A stretch of DNA of 64,000 nt, taken from positions 26,917,811 to 26,981,810 of the forward strand of contig JAAOOA010000006.1 of assembly GCA_012861695.1 (NCBI GenBank), given 5' to 3'. The translations under genes and the position numbers were made by a program. Below, piece after piece: positions 22,906 through 37,216 of this stretch. Position 1 is the first letter of the stretch. The number at the start of each line of letters is the position of its first letter. Source of the stretch: Trematomus loennbergii (Eukaryota; Chordata; Actinopteri; Perciformes; Nototheniidae). Below the pieces are notes generated by a model, which was given only the letters and a program-made list of their open reading frames with translations, had not been told where the DNA came from and did no database searches.

Positions 22906-25059
22906 TAGAATGTGCTATCCCACGGTAATTCAGAAGGCTCACAGGTCACATTCGACCATTATTTAAAACAATAGGTGCTTTCATAATAATGATGAGAAAC
23001 TATGAAATAAGAAATGAATCAAATTAAATGTAATTATCATATCATATATTATATAGTGTATTGTATTATTAAGTAATATCATGCATTAACCCCATTATAG
23101 CAGATGCCACATTGAATGGATGAACACATTTATGCATCAATAATTACAACAGAGTATTTCTAAATACAAGTTGTAAATATAGCAGTAAATATACTTATAT
23201 GTATTTAATACTAATAACATAATGATTAATTTCAGATGATAATACTTTTCAGTGTCTGTCTCATGCAGCAGCTGATCCAGTAATGAGTGACCCGGCCGAC
23301 AGTAAAATAAACATTTATAACTAGTTTAGTAGTTTGAGAGGTAATTAAAATAGCTAAGTCAGTTTTACTAGAGGTAATTAAAATAGCTAAGGGTGATGAT
23401 CTGACTTGAAGTGTGTGTTTTGCTCCTCCCGCTGCATCACAGCATATACTGTGTATATCACCATTCTTTAATTAAATGTTTGATAAGTGCATGCAGATCA
23501 CAGTACAGTAAACACGTACACAGATACATTATTATTGTCTGAGACAACTTGGCACTAAGTGTACTGATATGTCTACCATTTCTTTTATGAGTGTAATATC
23601 TGCATTTTCTCTTTTGGTTTGATTAGGACACATCTTGGGGATTTCAGAATGGTACTGGTGTTGATTTATTCTATTGGCTTCATATCGCAATATATTCCAG
23701 AAGTCTGAAATGCAAAAAATGTCCCACATTAGGGCAATTCACCTATACTTAACCCCAAATAAAAGAACCCAATAAAAAGAGTTGTTAAATAATAGTGAAG
23801 TCACGTTGTAATAACAATAACTCATCTCTCGGTTTGAGTGTTCTTTTTCTGCTTTGCCAAAAGCCACTGTGTCAAGTGTCTAGTGACTATTTTTCTTAGC
23901 GGATGCATGTCAATTTAAATCAATACAACTATTTTTTAAATCAATAAAAACATTTTCTAAATCCATAAAAGCATTTCAATTAATATTGGGAGTCATGTCG
24001 TTACTTTGTTGAGAATGTGGCCATGTAATAAGCGGGATGATTTGGTCATCGACTTGGTCATTATGGGGAAAATAACACCCGTCGGGATCCTGATCTGCCT
24101 GACGAGGCTCCATTCAAATATAAATATTTTTTGTGAATTACTGAGTTTTGGCACGTTAATAAGGTTTTAATGAAGTTGAATACAGTATATTCATATTTGT
24201 CAGTGATTTCATGTCAATTCGGGCGAACATAAACATAAATGATCGTGGTGAAGATGATGATTAAATTAGGATTAAAAATCGAGAGCCGGGCTGCATTTCC
24301 TGTCGTTCGTTTTTTTCGACTAAACAACATTATTTTGTTAAATAACAACATGGTGATGTTTTGTAAATGATTACATGTCTCTTATTTAGCACAGAGTATG
24401 ATCCTATCCGTGACATATGGATCTTAACAAAGATCCGCTATACAGTAGTACCAGACATACTGTACATCCAGCTTACTGTATCGAAGTTGATTTCACATGA
24501 GCTCCAGTGTGGAACCCCACTGCACCCCCTGGTGGATCAATGATCTATTGCAGCTGGCTTCATTATAATTACATTTATTTATCATGGGGGCGGTCTCAAG
24601 TCAAGCTGGAGGTTGTCTCTTGATCGAGGGCAGACCCCGTGCCGACCACGGCCCTCGCGTTTCAAACTGTCCTAAATTAGGTGCTACATCTGTAGAAATA
24701 TAGAATAGAAAATATCAAGAAGATACTGTAGTGATCTCTACAATAAAACAGTTTAGTGCAGGACGTCCAAAGATATTAATAGGAGGATGTGCAAAACAGA
24801 CTAATAAGGCTTTATTTAAACATTAAAGAATACTTTAAGTTAAGGTCTTCTTTTGAATAAGAAAAAAACGTTGGGGGTATCAACAGATAAATATTAAGTC
24901 TGACAAAGTAACATCTAATATATTGCATAGTTTATTTTGGCACTTGACAATCACCTTCCCTGAATTTGACTCAGGTGTAACTAAAGTCTGATTTAAGGGT
25001 TGTATATATTTCACATCATTAATCAGAATCTGCAAAGTAACTAAAATAAATGTAGTGGA
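22906..25059. other. AT-rich sequence, no gene; one repeat fragment
   Basis: The only recognised piece is 23255-23440, a fragment of the family at 29515-30310 and 47169-48150 (cagcagctgatccagtaatg, tagctaagggtgatgatctg). A GC-rich hairpin occurs at about 24637-24660 (cgaggg/ccctcg). No coding sequence is supported. Confidence 0.5.
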
Positions 25060-25190
25060 GTAAAATTACCAGGTTAACCTCTGAATTGTAGTGGAGTAGA
25101 ACAAAGTAGTACATGCTGCTGTAACAAAAACATTTCCCAACTTGGGATCAATAAAGTATATCTTATCTTATCTTATCTTATCTTAAGATG
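25060..25190 (+). mobile_element. Short retroelement tail ending in (TATCT)n
   Basis: The block tagtggagtagaacaaagta, then cttgggatcaataaagtata and a tatctta repeat is a common fish SINE/LINE 3' end. Confidence 0.55.
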
Positions 25191-26315
25191 ATCGATGGCT
25201 ACTGCCATATTTGCAAAATTTGCCTCTGAACCTTAACAAGTGCATGTTTCAGGCTTATCAATTAACAACAGGAGGGGTCACAGACATAAGACCAGCTGTT
25301 AAATAAAGCTCTTCTGACCTTAGCTGTCATGTGGGTATATTAATGCTGCCCATTATGGACACAAGCAATTTTCACCCATTTATTCATTATATGTTTTAAA
25401 TTTGATAACACCACTGTGTTTCGTATACCCTAAACCCCCCTAGTTCTGGGGGGGCTGGGCTGGACCTGTCCAAGTCCAGTTTTGGATAGTCTGCCGTGGT
25501 TCCATTCCATTTCAAAGAGCTGTTTGACGCTCGGCGTAACCTTGTCGCACTGCCACTCCAACATCTAATCACAGAGCTTGAGGACTAATCACGGGGTTTG
25601 TAAAGCAAGGCGGATGTTGTAGTCCAAAACGATAGCTCGGGATTCTGGGTAGTGTAGTGTCTTCGGAAACTCTGTAGTGTCTAAACTCCGAAAAAACTAT
25701 TTGTTTCTCCGAATCGAAGGTTAAAAACACAAAAGCATTGTACACAATTTAAACCAATCAATATTGTGTAATTAACAAGGATAAACTGATGTTTTTTAGT
25801 GGATGAGTAATGCAGATATCACTGTGTAATCATTTGACAGTGAGGGGAATACTTCCGGTTTTATTATGAAAACTTCGAGACCGGAAATACTGTTTTCACC
25901 CCTGAGGGTTGACGCTAACTTTACATGGAATCCTGGCGAGAACCTCAAATCATCTTCGTAATATCTATCAAACTATAGATCTTACACATCCACTGGACGT
26001 AGATTATAAAAGTACAATATACACTTCTCGCTAGAAATCTAATCAAAAAGCATTTTAATGGCCAAACTATTGCACAATTTAGGATTTTCCAGAGAGGGTT
26101 ATTTGTGAATAAAATAATCTCCGGAGCGTTTGCAATCAACGGGAGCATGTTGTTTCTTACACGACTACTAGAGGTGCTACACTTTAAAACGTGACTCTGG
26201 GTCGTAATAAGCTGCTGAACAATCAACCTATATGGTCGTTTTTTGTAGGAGGACAGGCTGGATAAAATGCTTTGAGGACAGCAGGTGGAGGTTCATTAAA
26301 TGTTTCCTCTCCTTA
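25191..26315. other. No gene seen upstream of the lectin exon
   Basis: Contains an inverted pair acttccggttttatta / gaccggaaat near 25851-25890 and otherwise unique sequence. No other C-type lectin exon was found here. Confidence 0.4.
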
Positions 26316-26490
26316 GGTGTGGGCAGGCCTCCGTTTCCTGGATGGTGACTGGTTGTGGGTTAACGGGGCAAGTATGTTGTACTCCCACCTCCCCCCCTGC
26401 CCCCGCTGAGCAGCACTTCGGTGTCTTATCTAAGAACGGCATGGGCAGATCGCAGACTGCTCTGAGAAAAAGAACTTCCTGTGTGATGGC
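26316..26490 (+). pseudogene. C-type lectin domain exon fragment
   Basis: A pyrimidine tract ending in ctctccttag precedes a stretch reading VWAGLRFLDGDWLWVNG, the WxGL ... WxWxNG core of C-type lectin domains. It continues with a Pro-Cys-Pro and then, after a one-base frame change, PAPAEQHFGVLSKNG, where the family usually has a Cys-Gly-Ala-Leu. Back in the first frame comes DCSEKKNFLC, the usual terminal disulphide segment. The frame changes, the internal stop after PPCPR and the missing cysteine point to a pseudogenised exon. No neighbouring lectin exons are visible. Teleost lectin receptor families are the likely source. Confidence 0.65.
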
Positions 26491-28109
<1,619 letters not shown>

Positions 28110-28493
28110 AGGTGGGGTAGGTAATTCACTTCAGAAACACTTTTTGTTATATTCCATGAAATGCTCTTAACATCCGATAGCAATGAATACATTAAATGCT
28201 TTGACAATAAATACATTAAAAAAATTCATCTGTGGAAGCCGAGGCGCTGTAAAAAGCACGACCAATCATCTGAGCCGGCCCAGCTAAAATAACTGGATGG
28301 CCTACCTGCCTGTCAGCCTTCCATCTCGTGCACACACTTATCTCGTGCCCTCATTGGTCATGTGCGCGTCCGTGTGTGTTGGAGGAGGGGCTCTGTAAGG
28401 AAGTCTGAAGGAAGGGGTAGATCTTTTTGGGGTTGTGTACTTTCAAATTCTAGCGCACTCGAGCTGGTTTCTCCATTCTTACCTACCCTACCT
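28110..28493. mobile_element. TTAA-MITE, aggtggggtaggtaa family
   Basis: Flanked by TTAA (28106-28109 and 28494-28497). Ends aggtggggtaggtaattcac and tcttacctaccctacct. Its subterminal region ttcacttcagaaacac matches the 52960 copy, so these two form a subfamily, in opposite orientation to 21405. Confidence 0.88.
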
Positions 28494-28497
28494 TTAA

Positions 28498-29514
28498 ATG
28501 GTTCACAGTGTGTTTTCAGTTATTTAAACCTTTTGGTCGGCTAAAAATGTTTTGTTTAGCGTGGGGTTCTAAGTTGCTCTATGCTTAGTGCAGTGTTTCC
28601 CAAAGTGGGAAAGAGGAAAAATTGTTATGACCAAAAAACTAAAAGTTATGACCAAAAAACTAAAAGTTATGACGTCGGCATGACCGGCGGAACACTTACA
28701 GTAACTGTTGTGTCGTGTAGTTACACTTAGAAACCTATGAGGGCACTGTAGGACACATCCTGAGTAACCACTGTGAATCAATCATTTATTACATTGAAAC
28801 AAAGACAAAGTCCTAAGGCAATGTTTTGTTTCCAAGCTGCATATACAGTAACCTCCAACAATCTCAATCAACCTTAACTTTCAAGGATTAGCTCTTGAAT
28901 GCTCCTTCTTGACGTCACTCACCTTGAATCCATTCCCTCATCTGTCTGGATCGGATCGGCAGCGGCTGCTTTCCTGTCCGTGACGCCGTCTTTACGGGAC
29001 AGCTGGCAACGTTTACCTCGGTGAGAGAGACTGATGGGCTGGTTTGGCTCAGTGGAGAGAACAGTGCTCCAACCTTCAGGCCGATACTCAGACTGATGTT
29101 TTCAAATCGTTCAGTAAACTTATTGAAAAGTAAAAAGGCCTGTCATCCTAGCTTGGATAACAACATTTGATTACACAAGGATCCAGATGCAATGCAGAGA
29201 CAGCAAGAAGGCAAAAGTCGATGGTGAGAGAAGAAGCATGTTCACTCTAAGTTTAGTAAGCTGAGGAGACACATATGCATGAGTTAAAATATGTCATCTT
29301 CCAGCAAGACATTTTCAAGATGCAAGACAATTTTAAAGTCAGTCAACGTGTTATTGAATATCTAGACAATAAGCTAATTGTGTTAACTCGACCGTACAAC
29401 TCAACACAGTCTCACTCCTAACTCAACCAGACTACATGTAAGGAGAGGTCAAATGAAATACATTTCGCCCTGTTTTGTAGAAACCAAACCAATATTTTGT
29501 ATGTAACTTTAAGG
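28498..29514. other. No gene; short tandem repeat
   Basis: A 23-bp unit (gttatgaccaaaaaactaaa then a) is repeated two and a half times at 28624-28673. A tRNA-like string tttggctcagtggagagaac at about 29044 has no complete fold. Confidence 0.45.
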
Positions 29515-30310
29515 CTGCAGCCACACGAGGGCAATAACGTTCGTATCTGCTACAGTTCTCTATCAGATAGACGGTTCGGCCACACGAGGCCGACATGGAA
29601 ACGCATAAAACGATAACAATAATGGGTCCCAAGGTGGGTAGATCTGCGAACGAAACGCTCTGGGGGGGCAAACGGCTCCGTGTTTACGCCGATACGATCA
29701 TTTCCTGATAACGATGACGCAATAGCCCCAGTGTTTCGAGCCAGGTCCCGGTATCTCGCAGGACAGTGCACCCAGCAGGAGCTTCCAGCTAGATTTGATC
29801 GATATGGAGATAAACGCGAGTGAAGTCTAATCGGACAGGAGAGGAGACACGCAGCTCTGAATGATAACCTGCAGCTCCGCCCGCTGTGATGGAGCGATGA
29901 ACTGAACAAAACACACACTTCAAGTTAGATCATCACCCTTAGCTATTTTAATTACCTCTCAAACTACCTAAACTAGTTATAAATATGTTTATTTTTACTG
30001 TCGGGTCACTCATTACTGGATCAGCCAGCTGCATGAGACCACGGATACTGACGGGCTGTCAGGAGAGGGGGAGGAAAAGAGAGGCTCCGTCCTCCGTGTA
30101 TTATTCTTATATTATTATATAGAGTCGTTATTCATTTGTTTTAAAGCTCAATAAATAAAAAATAAGACCTTTGACCGGCACTTTTCTAATTTTGTCCGGA
30201 AGATTTCAACTTTAACAGACATGTTGACCGGCGAAACCCCACCTCTGCTGCTAAATCCAGCGCGGAGAATAAACAGAAGGGCAACCATGCATGCGCGAGA
30301 AGTCAGAAAA
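29515..30310 (-). mobile_element. Dispersed MITE copy (family of 47169-48150)
   Basis: In inverted orientation it shares blocks with 47440-48110: gcagccacacgagg near the end, ttttaattacctctcaaact, actggatcagccagctgcat and ttgaccggcacttttctaat. It runs to about 30310 in cggagaataaacagaagggc. Its far terminus is not recognisable. Confidence 0.75.
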
Positions 30311-30596
30311 TCCCACATTTTTACGCTTTCCTCAAATCTATAAACAAGTGAGACTCAACAGAGACGTTGATAACATATTTTTGGTCTGTTGATTTTCTTA
30401 TGAACAAGACCATTGCTCTACATGTTAATATCGTTAGCGTCATGGCTACTGTTCGCAGGCTGGCTAACGTTACTGTCCAAAGCAAGAAACAAACAGGAAG
30501 AATCCCAAAGAAGCAGAACATTTGAACTCAGTGCTTCGATAAAGGCAGGGTTAAACATCCTGTAGTATTTATTAAGTAGCAAGGTGTTGTTACCAA

Positions 30597-31319
30597 TGGC
30601 GCTTTTCCACTGCAGCACGTAGCACTAGGGGTAGTTCCGGCTCAGGGCTACCTTTTCACCTTTTTTCTGGCCCTCCAAAATCGAGGTTCTTACCGGGCCA
30701 ACAACCGGGCTGAATATGCTAAACTAGTGACGTAAACACTGTTGACTGCTGAATGGTCAGAGAGAATCGCTGGCAAGGGGGCTACAACTACAACAAAATG
30801 AACATATTTTACCGTGATTTAATTGTAATACACGTTTCAAAATGATGCCGAAGTAACAACATACTGTATACCGGTCTGCAGACAAGACGGCAGGGGAAAA
30901 ACCTTTTAAAATGTGTGTTTTCTGAATAGAGATTGGATCGATCAGGCTAAGCTAACGTTGTATATGCTCCGTCCACACTCACAACAACAGCCTACAGACA
31001 TAAATAAACCAGCGACTGTATTCGCCATGACACAGACAGTCTGTGGTTTGTACTTGTTTAACTTTTGTCTAGTTTGTGAACAGATATGAGGAGCTGTGAG
31101 CTCTGAGTGCTAACAGCTAACGGCTGATGTTTTGGTTTTGTGATTCGCATTGAAGATGACGTCACGGCAGTTTTACGCAGCGTCGCTCCGCCCGCCAAAC
31201 GGCCGATCGCCCCGCCTACACCACGTTACTATAGTTACTACCCCAGTTGGTAAACTGTAATGGAAACACAGCATAAAGTGAGCCTGGCCAACCAAGGCAT
31301 AACTGGCCTAGTACGTTTT
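30597..31319. mobile_element. Harbinger-like MITE, second copy, right-truncated
   Basis: Starts tggcgcttttccactgcagc, a diverged form of the TIR at 1112. Follows the 1112-1875 copy through gctgaatatgctaaactag, accgtgatttaattgtaata and tatagttactaccccagttg, and stops short of the right TIR. Confidence 0.8.
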
Positions 31320-31959
31320 GATCACTCTCCCTCTTTGACTACTTTGCCTTCTTGGTGTCCTGGAAACTGAACTTTTAAGCACATGTCAGGCAGGCAAGTG
31401 GCTGTGCTTCTTGAATGGTACGGTCCTGGTGTAGTATAGTGCTTTGTGGAGGACAGAGTTAACCGTGTCGTAGCAGTGCAGCCACGCCTGCTGGAATCCG
31501 GGCGTAAGCGCAAAGTTCTCTGTCAGGCATGCAGTTTAAATGTTCAGGGCTTTTATTGTGAAATGGAGGTCAGGACCTGAACTCAGACAGAATATAATCC
31601 ATTTCATTTTCATTGGCTTACACTGAACCAATCCTTCCCCTAATGGTGTCAATATTCCACAGCCATTACATTGTGCAATTTAGATTGTCTTCATAATTTG
31701 GAACATGATCTATTTCCTCTCTATGGATTATAACTTTGCTTTTAAGGATACGTTGATGATAGCTCAAGTAGGCTATATACTGCCTATTCTGGGCTAATAT
31801 TGAAATATTTTAAAGCATGTGCACTTATAAATATATCAGATGTTGTGAATATTCTTTGTAACTTTTGTTGTTTAGGCCTTTAATTAACAAAGATCTGTCA
31901 GCCATGCAGTTTTTCAGCAGTGTGTGCTTTGTGTTTTCCTACTTTTCCTCTCTTAACAG
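31320..31959. other. No gene seen
   Basis: AT-rich unique sequence, ending in a pyrimidine tract (ttttcctctcttaacag) that could be a splice acceptor for the next entry. Confidence 0.35.
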
Positions 31960-32096
31960 AAATCCTCATGGGGGAAACATTGGAGAAAGTGTTAAAGTTG
32001 GCTGCCGGGGCGGCGCCTCCGTCCGTCACCATCAGCCTCATGCCGAGCTGTTACGACAGTCAGACTGTGTTAAGTGCTGTGGGAGTGTTGCCTTGA
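31960..32096 (+). other. Candidate exon, unrecognised
   Basis: An acceptor-like sequence ends at 31959. Eight bases later an ATG (31968) opens a 42-codon frame, MGETLEKVLKLAAGAAPPSV followed by a Ser/Leu/Pro-rich stretch, ending at TGA 32094-32096. Composition is protein-like and GC-richer than its surroundings, unlike nearby repeats. I do not recognise the product, see no donor site, and cannot rule out chance. Confidence 0.25.
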
Positions 32097-32156
32097 CGAC
32101 CATTTTTGTGGAGTGTTTCAAGCTCCCGTGGGATTTGGGGGGGGTGGGCGAATGAG

Positions 32157-32343
<187 letters not shown>

Positions 32344-32439
32344 GGTAAATCAGTGTTGGCTGGAAATGCCTGTGTGACCTAATGCACATCTGTGTGTTGG
32401 GTTGATAGACGAAGAGAGTTAAAGAGAAAGTTCCACTTC

Positions 32440-33050
32440 AGTCTTTGTTTTCAGAAGTGAACACAAACAGACCGACAGACAGTATGAAGGTAGATATGGT
32501 GCAAATGCGAGAGCTTGTAAAACCTGATGTGAGCACTTGTAGAAAAAAATCTGAGCTTGTGTGCATACATTTACACGTATCTGTGAACCAAATTTGAAGT
32601 CACAGAAAGAAAAAAAAGTTTTGTAGCTTGTAGAAAAAAAATGAACTTAGTGATGAAATGTTCACTTGCAGAAAAATATATATTTTTAAAATATATTTTC
32701 CATTACAACTGCAACTTGGTTATTACAACCTCTCAAATCAGTCATTACAACGAATCTGCTCTGTGGCAGTATAAATCGACGAATCTGCAGCCTTGACTTT
32801 TGCTACACTTCTTGCGATGAATGTGTCGCTAAAGTAATTTTCACCTGTAGATGTGGGGGGGTTTCAGCGAAGGGGCGGAGCTATCAGAACGACGAGCCGC
32901 AAACTCGGTTCAGTCACACAGTCACAGTTGCCCCTTTCACACCAACGCAGCTCCCGTTCTAGCTCCGTGTGAAAGGGGCAACAGTCACAGCCATAGTCAG
33001 GTCGAACCGGATGACTGCGGGGTCACTGTCAAGTCTCCTCTGATTTTGCT
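32440..33050 (+). mobile_element. Dispersed element, uninterrupted copy
   Basis: This copy aligns in reverse orientation with 39362-39484, 45199-45322, 47073-47168 and 48151-48340. Three insertions occupy the gaps in that copy. A 16-bp perfect hairpin (gttgcccctttcacac / gtgtgaaaggggcaac) is at 32927-32982. The element's own ends and class are unclear; no protein is encoded. Confidence 0.85.
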
Positions 33051-33166
33051 TACAGAGTTCCCCACTTGAAAGGGACTTGAGGCATCTACCGGACTTTAAA
33101 ACAGGATTCCACTCCAATGACACAGCTTTTTCTTTTCAGACTTTTTATTTCAGCTGTTTTACTTAA

Positions 33167-33655
33167 AGGGGACCTATCATGCAAAATGCACTTTTGTACG
33201 TCTTTTATACATGAAAATGTGTCCCCGGTGTTCCAGGGAACTCACCAAGTGTCAGAAAACACAACCCTCTCTATTTTCCTCCATACCCAAATCTCTAAAA
33301 AAAGAGGCTTCAACGGATCTGATAAAAACTGATCAAGATTTGAACACTGTCCTGACGTCAGGACAGTGGCGCTACGGCTATTGGGCCAACTCCACCAATC
33401 AGGAGGAGACAGCCACGGCCATTGCCGTTCGAAAGCGCTGGAGACGCTGTAGTACATATGCCAGGCCTGTAGGTGATGCTGTTGTCACAGAATCAGCCCT
33501 TGCAAAAACAGGCTAAAAAAGTGCAAATTGAGCGAAATGAGGCATGGCTAAAATGTATGATCTGTTTGGTATTTTGAAAAAAAAAAAGTATAAATATGCC
33601 TTATATAGGTATGGTCCTACACTATATTATTCAAATATAGCATGATAGGTCCACT
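33167..33655 (+). mobile_element. TTAA-MITE, aggggacctatcatgc family
   Basis: Flanked by TTAA (33163-33166 and 33656-33659). Left end aggggacctatcatgcaaaa, right end gcatgataggtccact. A second copy in opposite orientation is at 54492-55368. Open frames inside are incidental. Confidence 0.9.
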
Positions 33656-33659
33656 TTAA

Positions 33660-34489
33660 ATCAAATGTCCAATTGCTGAATGGGTCGCGGGTTTTTCCTG
33701 GTACGCCACAGCGGAGCCGGCTCTTTCCCCGAAAACCGGTTCTTACCAAGCTCGAACAAATTGTCAGTCTGGAGGCAAGAACAGCATACATCACACTTAC
33801 GTCGGAGGGGGGCGAGATTAACCTGAGCTAACAGTTTATGGCGAGTACGGCAAATAAAAGTTGAAACAAGCAGTCGCGCTGAGCAAAGTGACCAGAACGC
33901 AACCACACACTTTATAAAAAAAACACACTTTATAAAGTCGGGCAACACTAACCAGGCTTCGTGTGATTCTGTTTATTTGTACCTTACTTTGACCATCCGT
34001 TCGCTGTTATTGATCATTATGGAGAGAGGCAGACGTTTTGTTTTGTATTATAGCAGCTATCAGAGGGAATCAATACATGGGCTGCACAGGTTGTCATGTC
34101 CGACTATCACAAGTAGAATCATAATGAAAAATACGCCGGTAAAATGTGCCTGTAGAAAACGGCTTAGGCTATGCCACAATAGGATAGCAACAAGTAGTCA
34201 ATATAGTCGGTTTAGCTTCGGTTGCTATGCTAACATCACCCATTTTATACCAGAGAAACTTTCATAACAGTGATGCCAAACAGCGTCAATTCATACTGAA
34301 ACACATTCACTTATGGGTAATTGGGGATATTTATCAGCTGCTTGTGTGACAGTCAGACAGTGAATACTTTACAGAGGCCGCTGCTGTGAGTTAACGGGAG
34401 ACTAAACTCCGGTGAACCGAGCAGCACTGCAGCGGTCAGTAAATGCCGCTGAAACACATTAATAAACAATGAACCACGGCACTCTGGAG
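33660..34489. other. No gene; likely decayed transposon
   Basis: Strings such as ggagccggctctttccccga resemble common fish DNA-transposon interiors, but no paired ends were found. A 95-codon minus-strand frame (33661-33948) has no recognisable domain. Confidence 0.35.
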
Positions 34490-34843
34490 AAAAGTATAGA
34501 GAGGCGAAGTCCCGCCCATCTACTTCCGACCCATGGGACCTTATTTTGGAAAAATTATGTATTGAAGTCAATGGGGAGAGAAAACGTATCTTTCGATCCC
34601 GTTTGAATTGTGCCAGGAATTACACATATGATGTTTGTAATCTTAAAAAATAGTTTCCATGTCAAAAAAGTCACAGTTTGTCGTAAAACTGTTGAAATAT
34701 ACGCAACTAGAAAGACTACAAATCCCTGAGTCGCTTAAGTGATGTCATAACTGATGTCATACTTGTTTTCCTCCACTAAATATAAGAGATAGCTAAGATA
34801 AGATAACTTTAACAAGATAACTTTTCTCTCACCATTGACTTAA
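34490..34843. repeat. Dispersed repeat sharing its end with 38995-39060
   Basis: Read on the minus strand, aataaggtcccatggg and gggacttcgcctctctata recur at 38995-39056 (taaggtcccatggaggtcca, gggacttcgcctctctataa). Its other boundary is unclear. Confidence 0.5.
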
Positions 34844-35021
34844 AGGTTGGGTAGGTACGTTTGAGAAACCGGCTCGAGATCGCTAGAATTTGAAAATACA
34901 CAACCGGAGAAAATCTGCCACTTCCTTATAGAGCCCCTCCTCCAACACACACGAACGCGCACATGACCAATGAGGGCACGAGATAAGTTTGTGCACAGAT
35001 GGAAGGCTGACAGGCAGGTAG

Positions 35022-35939
35022 TGTTGGAGCAGAACACCTATTGTGGTGGCTGATAGCCACCCCCTCTGCTACGCGCCGTTCGTTGGATGAGGCTGAAATC
35101 TCTATTAAATAAAGAAAGGAATTGAAAACACCGGAATCAAAAGTTATAACAATTATCTGAGTTTACTTCTGGTAGGAAACCAAACACATATACAAGTTTT
35201 ACAGAGTACTCCGGACTTCAGGTTTGTGATGCGATGCGGATAAAGGTGTCGGGACCCGCCAACTCATCAAACAAGAAGAAAGTGACTTCAGGTTTGTGAT
35301 GCGATGCGGACACAGATATCGGGACCTGCCAACTCACCAAACCAAAAAGCATTTTACATTCAAAAACAACAGTATTCATAATCATATTTTGGGGCGGAGA
35401 TGTGTTGACTTTTCCCTTCCCCTTTTACTCCAAAGCGAATGAGAGAGTCCGTGAGGAGGAGCTGTATGAGCTGCTCACATCCCCCAGGTGTTTTTACTGG
35501 TTGGATTCACTCCTGGTCGGGTTCAATACAGCGAATCAGAGTTCCGACCAGAACGTGAGATTCTAAAGTTTCACAAGGTCAAAAGTCAATCTTTATCTCT
35601 GCACCGGTATTCACTCCCTTACATTCCCATGGGAGTTTTTCACATAAACTATTCTTTCTCCGACATTTAAACCTTTGTGCTCATATATGGATGTCCTTAA
35701 CGACCTTAAAACGAACATCTGTGTGTAGGGGTGAAAAGGAGCGGTGTGTGTGTGAAACAGGATCCCTGGGTCAGTGAGTTGTAAGAGAGAATATCATTTC
35801 TATATATGTGATTACCCAAAACCGTTGTGATTACTTAAAACAGTTCAAACAATACATGTTCACTAAAATACAATTCAAAATAATACATGTTTACTTCAAT
35901 ACAGTGTAGAATCATATCTTTTTACTTCAGTAGGCCATC
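35022..35939. mobile_element. Solo LTR, 918 bp, GTAG target duplication
   Basis: It begins TGTTGGAGCAG and ends TTTACTTCA, the usual TG...CA. GTAG flanks it on both sides (35018-35021 and 35940-35943), inside a MITE whose empty form is known from 21405-21784. No internal retroviral sequence remains, so this is what recombination between two LTRs leaves. An aataaag signal lies near 35106. A 70-bp tandem duplication (gacttcaggtttgtgatgcg) is at 35214-35353. The retroelement family cannot be told from the LTR alone. Confidence 0.85.
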
Positions 35940-36042
35940 CAGTTATTTTAGCCGGCCGGCTAAAATGATTGGTCGTACTTTTTACAGTATTACGGCTTCC
36001 ACAGATGAAATTTTTGTATGGATTTTTTGTCAAAGCACTTAA

Positions 36043-37216
36043 CCTCTTAAGCACGGCGGTCCCCCCATTGGACCCCTCCCACCGTTTTGTTTTCGAGATA
36101 ATGTCTCAGGGCTTCTTAACATTGATGAAACTATTAATGTGTAGCACCAGATTAACGGGAAGAATCTCAGCTAACTGAAGATATGAACCATTTTTACCAA
36201 AACAAAACACAAGTCTCATAAGAAGCGTCTAAATAACCCCTGAGCGAAAAAATTCTAACGCACTGCGGCACACAATTCAAGATAAAAATACCCTTATTAC
36301 TTATCGTAGCTGCACATACAATATAGCCGATTAAAGCTGAGACTCCACTGATTATTTAGGTATAGTATCATCACTGAGCGATCCGAACTTGCGACAGGGG
36401 AAGCAAACACAGACATCACAACACGTACCTTTACGGAGCTTTTACGGCAGATCGTCTCACCGTAGCTGTCAATTAGGTCAAAAGACGTGTTCAATGGCAT
36501 TAAAACGAAAAAAAAGAGGCTACAACTGTTGATCCATAGGTTGATAATGTACCTGTGCTTTGAAGAAATTATTTATAATCCATAATTCCATTTTTTATGT
36601 AAAAATCGGAGCGGAAAAGTTAGCTGCTAATGGTAGCCACCAGAGTGTATGCAGCTTCCGGTTTTGGTAACGCGTCACTCTTACTCCTTATTTGTTAACG
36701 TTTTGGTGTGTATATAACTTTCCCTCGATTCCATTGGCTCTAGCGGTTATAAAGAGATTTCATTCATCAAAATCGAGCAAGGGGGGCCAGAGATAGGTCA
36801 AATCCACCCAAATGACCCCGGAAGGGGGTTTTGGCTAAATCTCTCTAAAAAGGTCAAATTTCACTTGTTTTGCATCAATCTTGATACAGGGTACTTATTA
36901 TATGTTGTACTTTGGATTCCTAAAGCGTTTAGTCTACTAACCCATCATCCAAGGGTAGTTTTCACTATAAGTAAAAAAGAATTTTTGGACCGACACTATA
37001 ATGTACAGTTTTTTACTATGTAAAATCTGAATTTTCTTTAAAATAAAAAACATCTATATTGATTCTGACTTTTCTACATCCAACTCACAGGTTTATCATT
37101 ACTTTGAGAAAAAAGATTATTAATTTAACCCTTTTAGAAGGGAAGATATGGTCATTTGTTCTGGGAATGTCATTTTCGAGCCTGAGCCCTGAAAAACAGG
37201 CTCAGGGCTTAAGAGG
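36043..37216 (-). mobile_element. TTAA-MITE, cctgttaagcccc family
   Basis: The ends cctcttaagc / gcttaagagg are flanked by TTAA (36039-36042 and 37217-37220). It shares its interior with 45833-46981 and 53341-54487, including gttttgcatcaatcttgata and gtctactaacccatcatcca. 1,174 bp, no transposase. Confidence 0.9.

Noticed and set aside
29030..29090. Possible tRNA-like sequence (ggctcagtggagagaac)
   Set aside because: The four arms do not fold consistently and no matching 3' acceptor strand was found.
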